Positions 62,679 through 64,000 of a DNA stretch of 64,000 nt are shown in pieces. Position 1 is the first letter of the stretch. Every line of letters starts with the position of its first letter. Source of the stretch: Diacronema lutheri (taxonomy: Eukaryota > Haptophyta > Pavlovophyceae > Pavlovales > Pavlovaceae). The notes below the pieces were generated by a model that had not been told where the DNA came from, did not search any database, and saw nothing but the letters and a program-made list of their open reading frames with translations. A program made the translations under genes and the position numbers. The DNA is taken from the NCBI GenBank assembly GCA_019448385.1, contig JAGTXO010000004.1, positions 1 to 64,000 of the forward strand, in the 5' to 3' direction.

Positions 62679-63092
62679 CGACAGGCGGCGCGGCGCGGCG
62701 ACGCGGCGTGGCGCGATGCGGCGCGACGCGTGAGAGCTGGGCGCAGCCGCTGCGCGGCACGGCGCGCGCACGGCTGGCTGCGCAGCGCGCGCGTGCGCAC
62801 AGCGGATAGTGCGGTCGGACGAGCCGCTGATGAGGAGCACACCCTCCCTGCCAACGCCGCTCAAGCGTATCGGCATGACGCAGCGCACGGAGCCCGCGTG
62901 ACCCTCGAGGTACAACGGCTTGTCCTCGGGCTGCGCGCGGCCCGTGCCGCCGTGCCGCTTCCACCACATGATCTTGCCGTCGCTGCGGCCGGCGAAGAGC
63001 GCGCTCTTCTCGGGCACGTATGTGTGGCATGTGGTCGTCGCGCCGTCGCCCCCGCCGCTGTCGCGGAAGTGCTGCTCGTGCACGAAGTTCAT
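60397..63092 (-). CDS. WD40-repeat protein
   Basis: Four exons, 63092-62801, 62587-61197, 61085-60843 and 60720-60397, give 649 residues. Intron 1 (213 bp) joins to give SSDRTIRLWDPW, a perfect WD repeat end. Intron 2 gives VRVWDTVANTLLQTIRAHSE, and intron 3 gives LFPLDEVIEAEGRRAHSIA. About ten repeats are recognisable: SGSSDRTIRLWD, SCSTDRTLRVWHMD, SASVDNCIKAWEP, TGNDDGSIRLWNPD, SAGFDGCVAIWD, TGGNERTIRVWSL, SGSVDCTVRVWD and TCSADRTVKVWQY. They would form a propeller scaffold. The last 107 residues are low complexity. Intron 1 contains a 68-base homopolymer. The partner complex is unknown. The stop overlaps the 3' end of the FHA gene. Confidence 0.88.
62611..62678 (+). repeat. Poly-G tract, 68 bases, in intron 1 of the WD40 gene
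   Basis: Reads as poly-C on the transcribed strand and lies about 20 bases before the 3' splice site, where a polypyrimidine tract is expected. Confidence 0.93.
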
Positions 63093-63154
63093 TCACTTTT
63101 CCGCCATCGCCAACGGTTCTGCGGCCGCCAACTCGCAACCTTCAAAATTCAAAA

Positions 63155-63856
63155 ATGGTCGTGGGCGGAGCACGCGCGCGCCTCACGGAGCAGCTCCTCG
63201 CGGCGCTCGAGCAGCTCGATGCGTGCGCGGACAAGCCGCGTGCTGGGCCGGCAGCACGCGTCGGATTCGGTATTGACCGCGCGGCGCGTGCTGGAGCGCG
63301 TCGCGGCTCGCGACCCAACGAGCACGCGACTCGCCTCGCGCCGCACGCGCGCGTTCCAAGGGCGAGCAGCGGGAGCAGAAGCCGCTCGGAGGGTGGCAGC
63401 CCAGACGGCGCGTCTCGACGGCCACCGCTGCGCGCGATCCAGCCGAACGTGCCGAGCACGGCCGTGCGAGCGTTTCTGCCGTGCGCGGCTCGCATCGACA
63501 TCCTGAGCGATGACTCAGAATCGGACGGCTCACCGCGCGCGCGCACGTCGGGCGGCAGCAGCACCGGGCTTGGCCTCGAACAGCCCGTGCGCCGCGCGCA
63601 CGCGCTCGGGCGGGGCGCGCTGCGTGACTTTGAGCGGCACGCGGCGAGCGAGTCGCGCGCGCTGGACGCGCGCATCCGCGAGCTGCGCGACGAGTTCCGG
63701 CTGCGGCTGCACTCGCTCGAGGGCGCGTACGCGCGCGACGTGGCGGCGCTCGGCGCCGAGCTCAGCGCGCGAGTGCGCGAGGAGCGCGCGCGCGGCGCGA
63801 GGCGGCTCGACGGGAGGGCGAGCTACGCGCACGTGCGCCTCGCTGCACGGGGCTAG
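63155..63856 (+). CDS. Uncharacterised coiled-coil protein
   Basis: 233 residues from ATG 63155, which sits in an A-rich context (ttcaaaattcaaaaATGG), 62 bp from the divergent WD40 start. A short helix (LTEQLLAALEQLDACADKP) opens the protein. A disordered serine/arginine region with SDDSESDGSP follows, a likely casein-kinase-type acidic cluster. The C-terminal 75 residues are strongly helical (SRALDARIRELRDEFRLRLH, YARDVAALGAELSARVREER), probably a coiled coil. Family not recognised. The middle region is also open in another frame, so an intron there cannot be excluded. Confidence 0.55.
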   Translation: MVVGGARARLTEQLLAALEQLDACADKPRAGPAARVGFGIDRAARAGARRGSRPNEHATRLAPHARVPRASSGSRSRSEGGSPDGASRRPPLRAIQPNVPSTAVRAFLPCAARIDILSDDSESDGSPRARTSGGSSTGLGLEQPVRRAHALGRGALRDFERHAASESRALDARIRELRDEFRLRLHSLEGAYARDVAALGAELSARVREERARGARRLDGRASYAHVRLAARG

Positions 63857-64000
63857 CAGCCTAGCACGCGGGTGCACAAAGAGGGTGGGAGGGGAGTTTG
63901 TTGGGGGGGGGGGGGGGGGGGGGGGGTCGAAGTTCGTCGCGCGTCGGTCGTCGCGCAACTTTCAGCCCCGTGCAGGCACTCCTGAGGGGTGGGTTGGGGG
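63857..64000 (+). other. 3' flank with a poly-G tract
   Basis: A 24-base G run at 63903-63926; no gene seen to the window end. Confidence 0.8.

Overview
This window is nuclear DNA of a GC-rich eukaryotic microalga; a haptophyte is the best guess. The reasons are very high GC with third-position G/C bias, compact genes with short (80-210 bp) phase-conserved introns, one apparent GC-AG intron, long G/C homopolymers, an octotricopeptide-like organelle RNA-binding protein, a flagellar SHIPPO protein and many nested retroelements. The taxon is inferred from style only; no rRNA or organelle marker is present.

Left part, 1-37.6 kb, is mostly repeats. A nearly whole Ty1/Copia element (minus strand, 1-4788) sits inside the 3' part of a second Copia element (plus strand, to 5986). 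Then comes a tandem array of a 3.7-4.2 kb cassette (four copies plus a stub, 5987-26002). Each cassette carries one spliced gene for a signal-peptide protein with 11- and 18-residue helical repeats, followed by a long poly-C run, a 68/69-bp minisatellite and clusters of a CTGTCACT hairpin. LINE-family insertions lie at the cassette junctions, including one long LINE (14362-18988) with RT and an endonuclease-like C-terminus. The LINEs end in GTTAGT and are flanked by A/T-rich target duplications. A TIR-bearing element of about 4.3 kb (26003-30302) truncates the last cassette. It is followed by a LINE-tailed retroelement (30359-32204), two coiled-coil or nuclear-type genes, a decayed Fanzor/TnpB-like nuclease with a 23-bp tandem repeat, and a 5'-truncated LINE.

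Right part, 37.9-63.9 kb, is a gene-dense host segment with 14 genes, read in alternating divergent and convergent pairs 15-120 bp apart. In order they are: amino-acid permease (AAAP), OPR-like RNA-binding protein, a single-membrane-anchor protein, an 8-TM membrane protein, glycerophosphodiester phosphodiesterase, an endonuclease/exonuclease/phosphatase-fold enzyme, a TBC Rab-GAP, a KxDL (BORC) subunit, a GDP-mannose pyrophosphorylase-like protein with degenerate catalytic motifs, a SHIPPO-repeat flagellar protein, a class I cyclic-nucleotide phosphodiesterase, an FHA protein, a WD40 protein and a coiled-coil protein. I worked out exon joins for seven of them from GT-AG (once GC-AG) sites that keep the frame and restore family motifs. 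The TBC and KxDL proteins could both serve endolysosomal traffic, and the PDE and SHIPPO proteins suggest flagellar or second-messenger biology; these links are inference.
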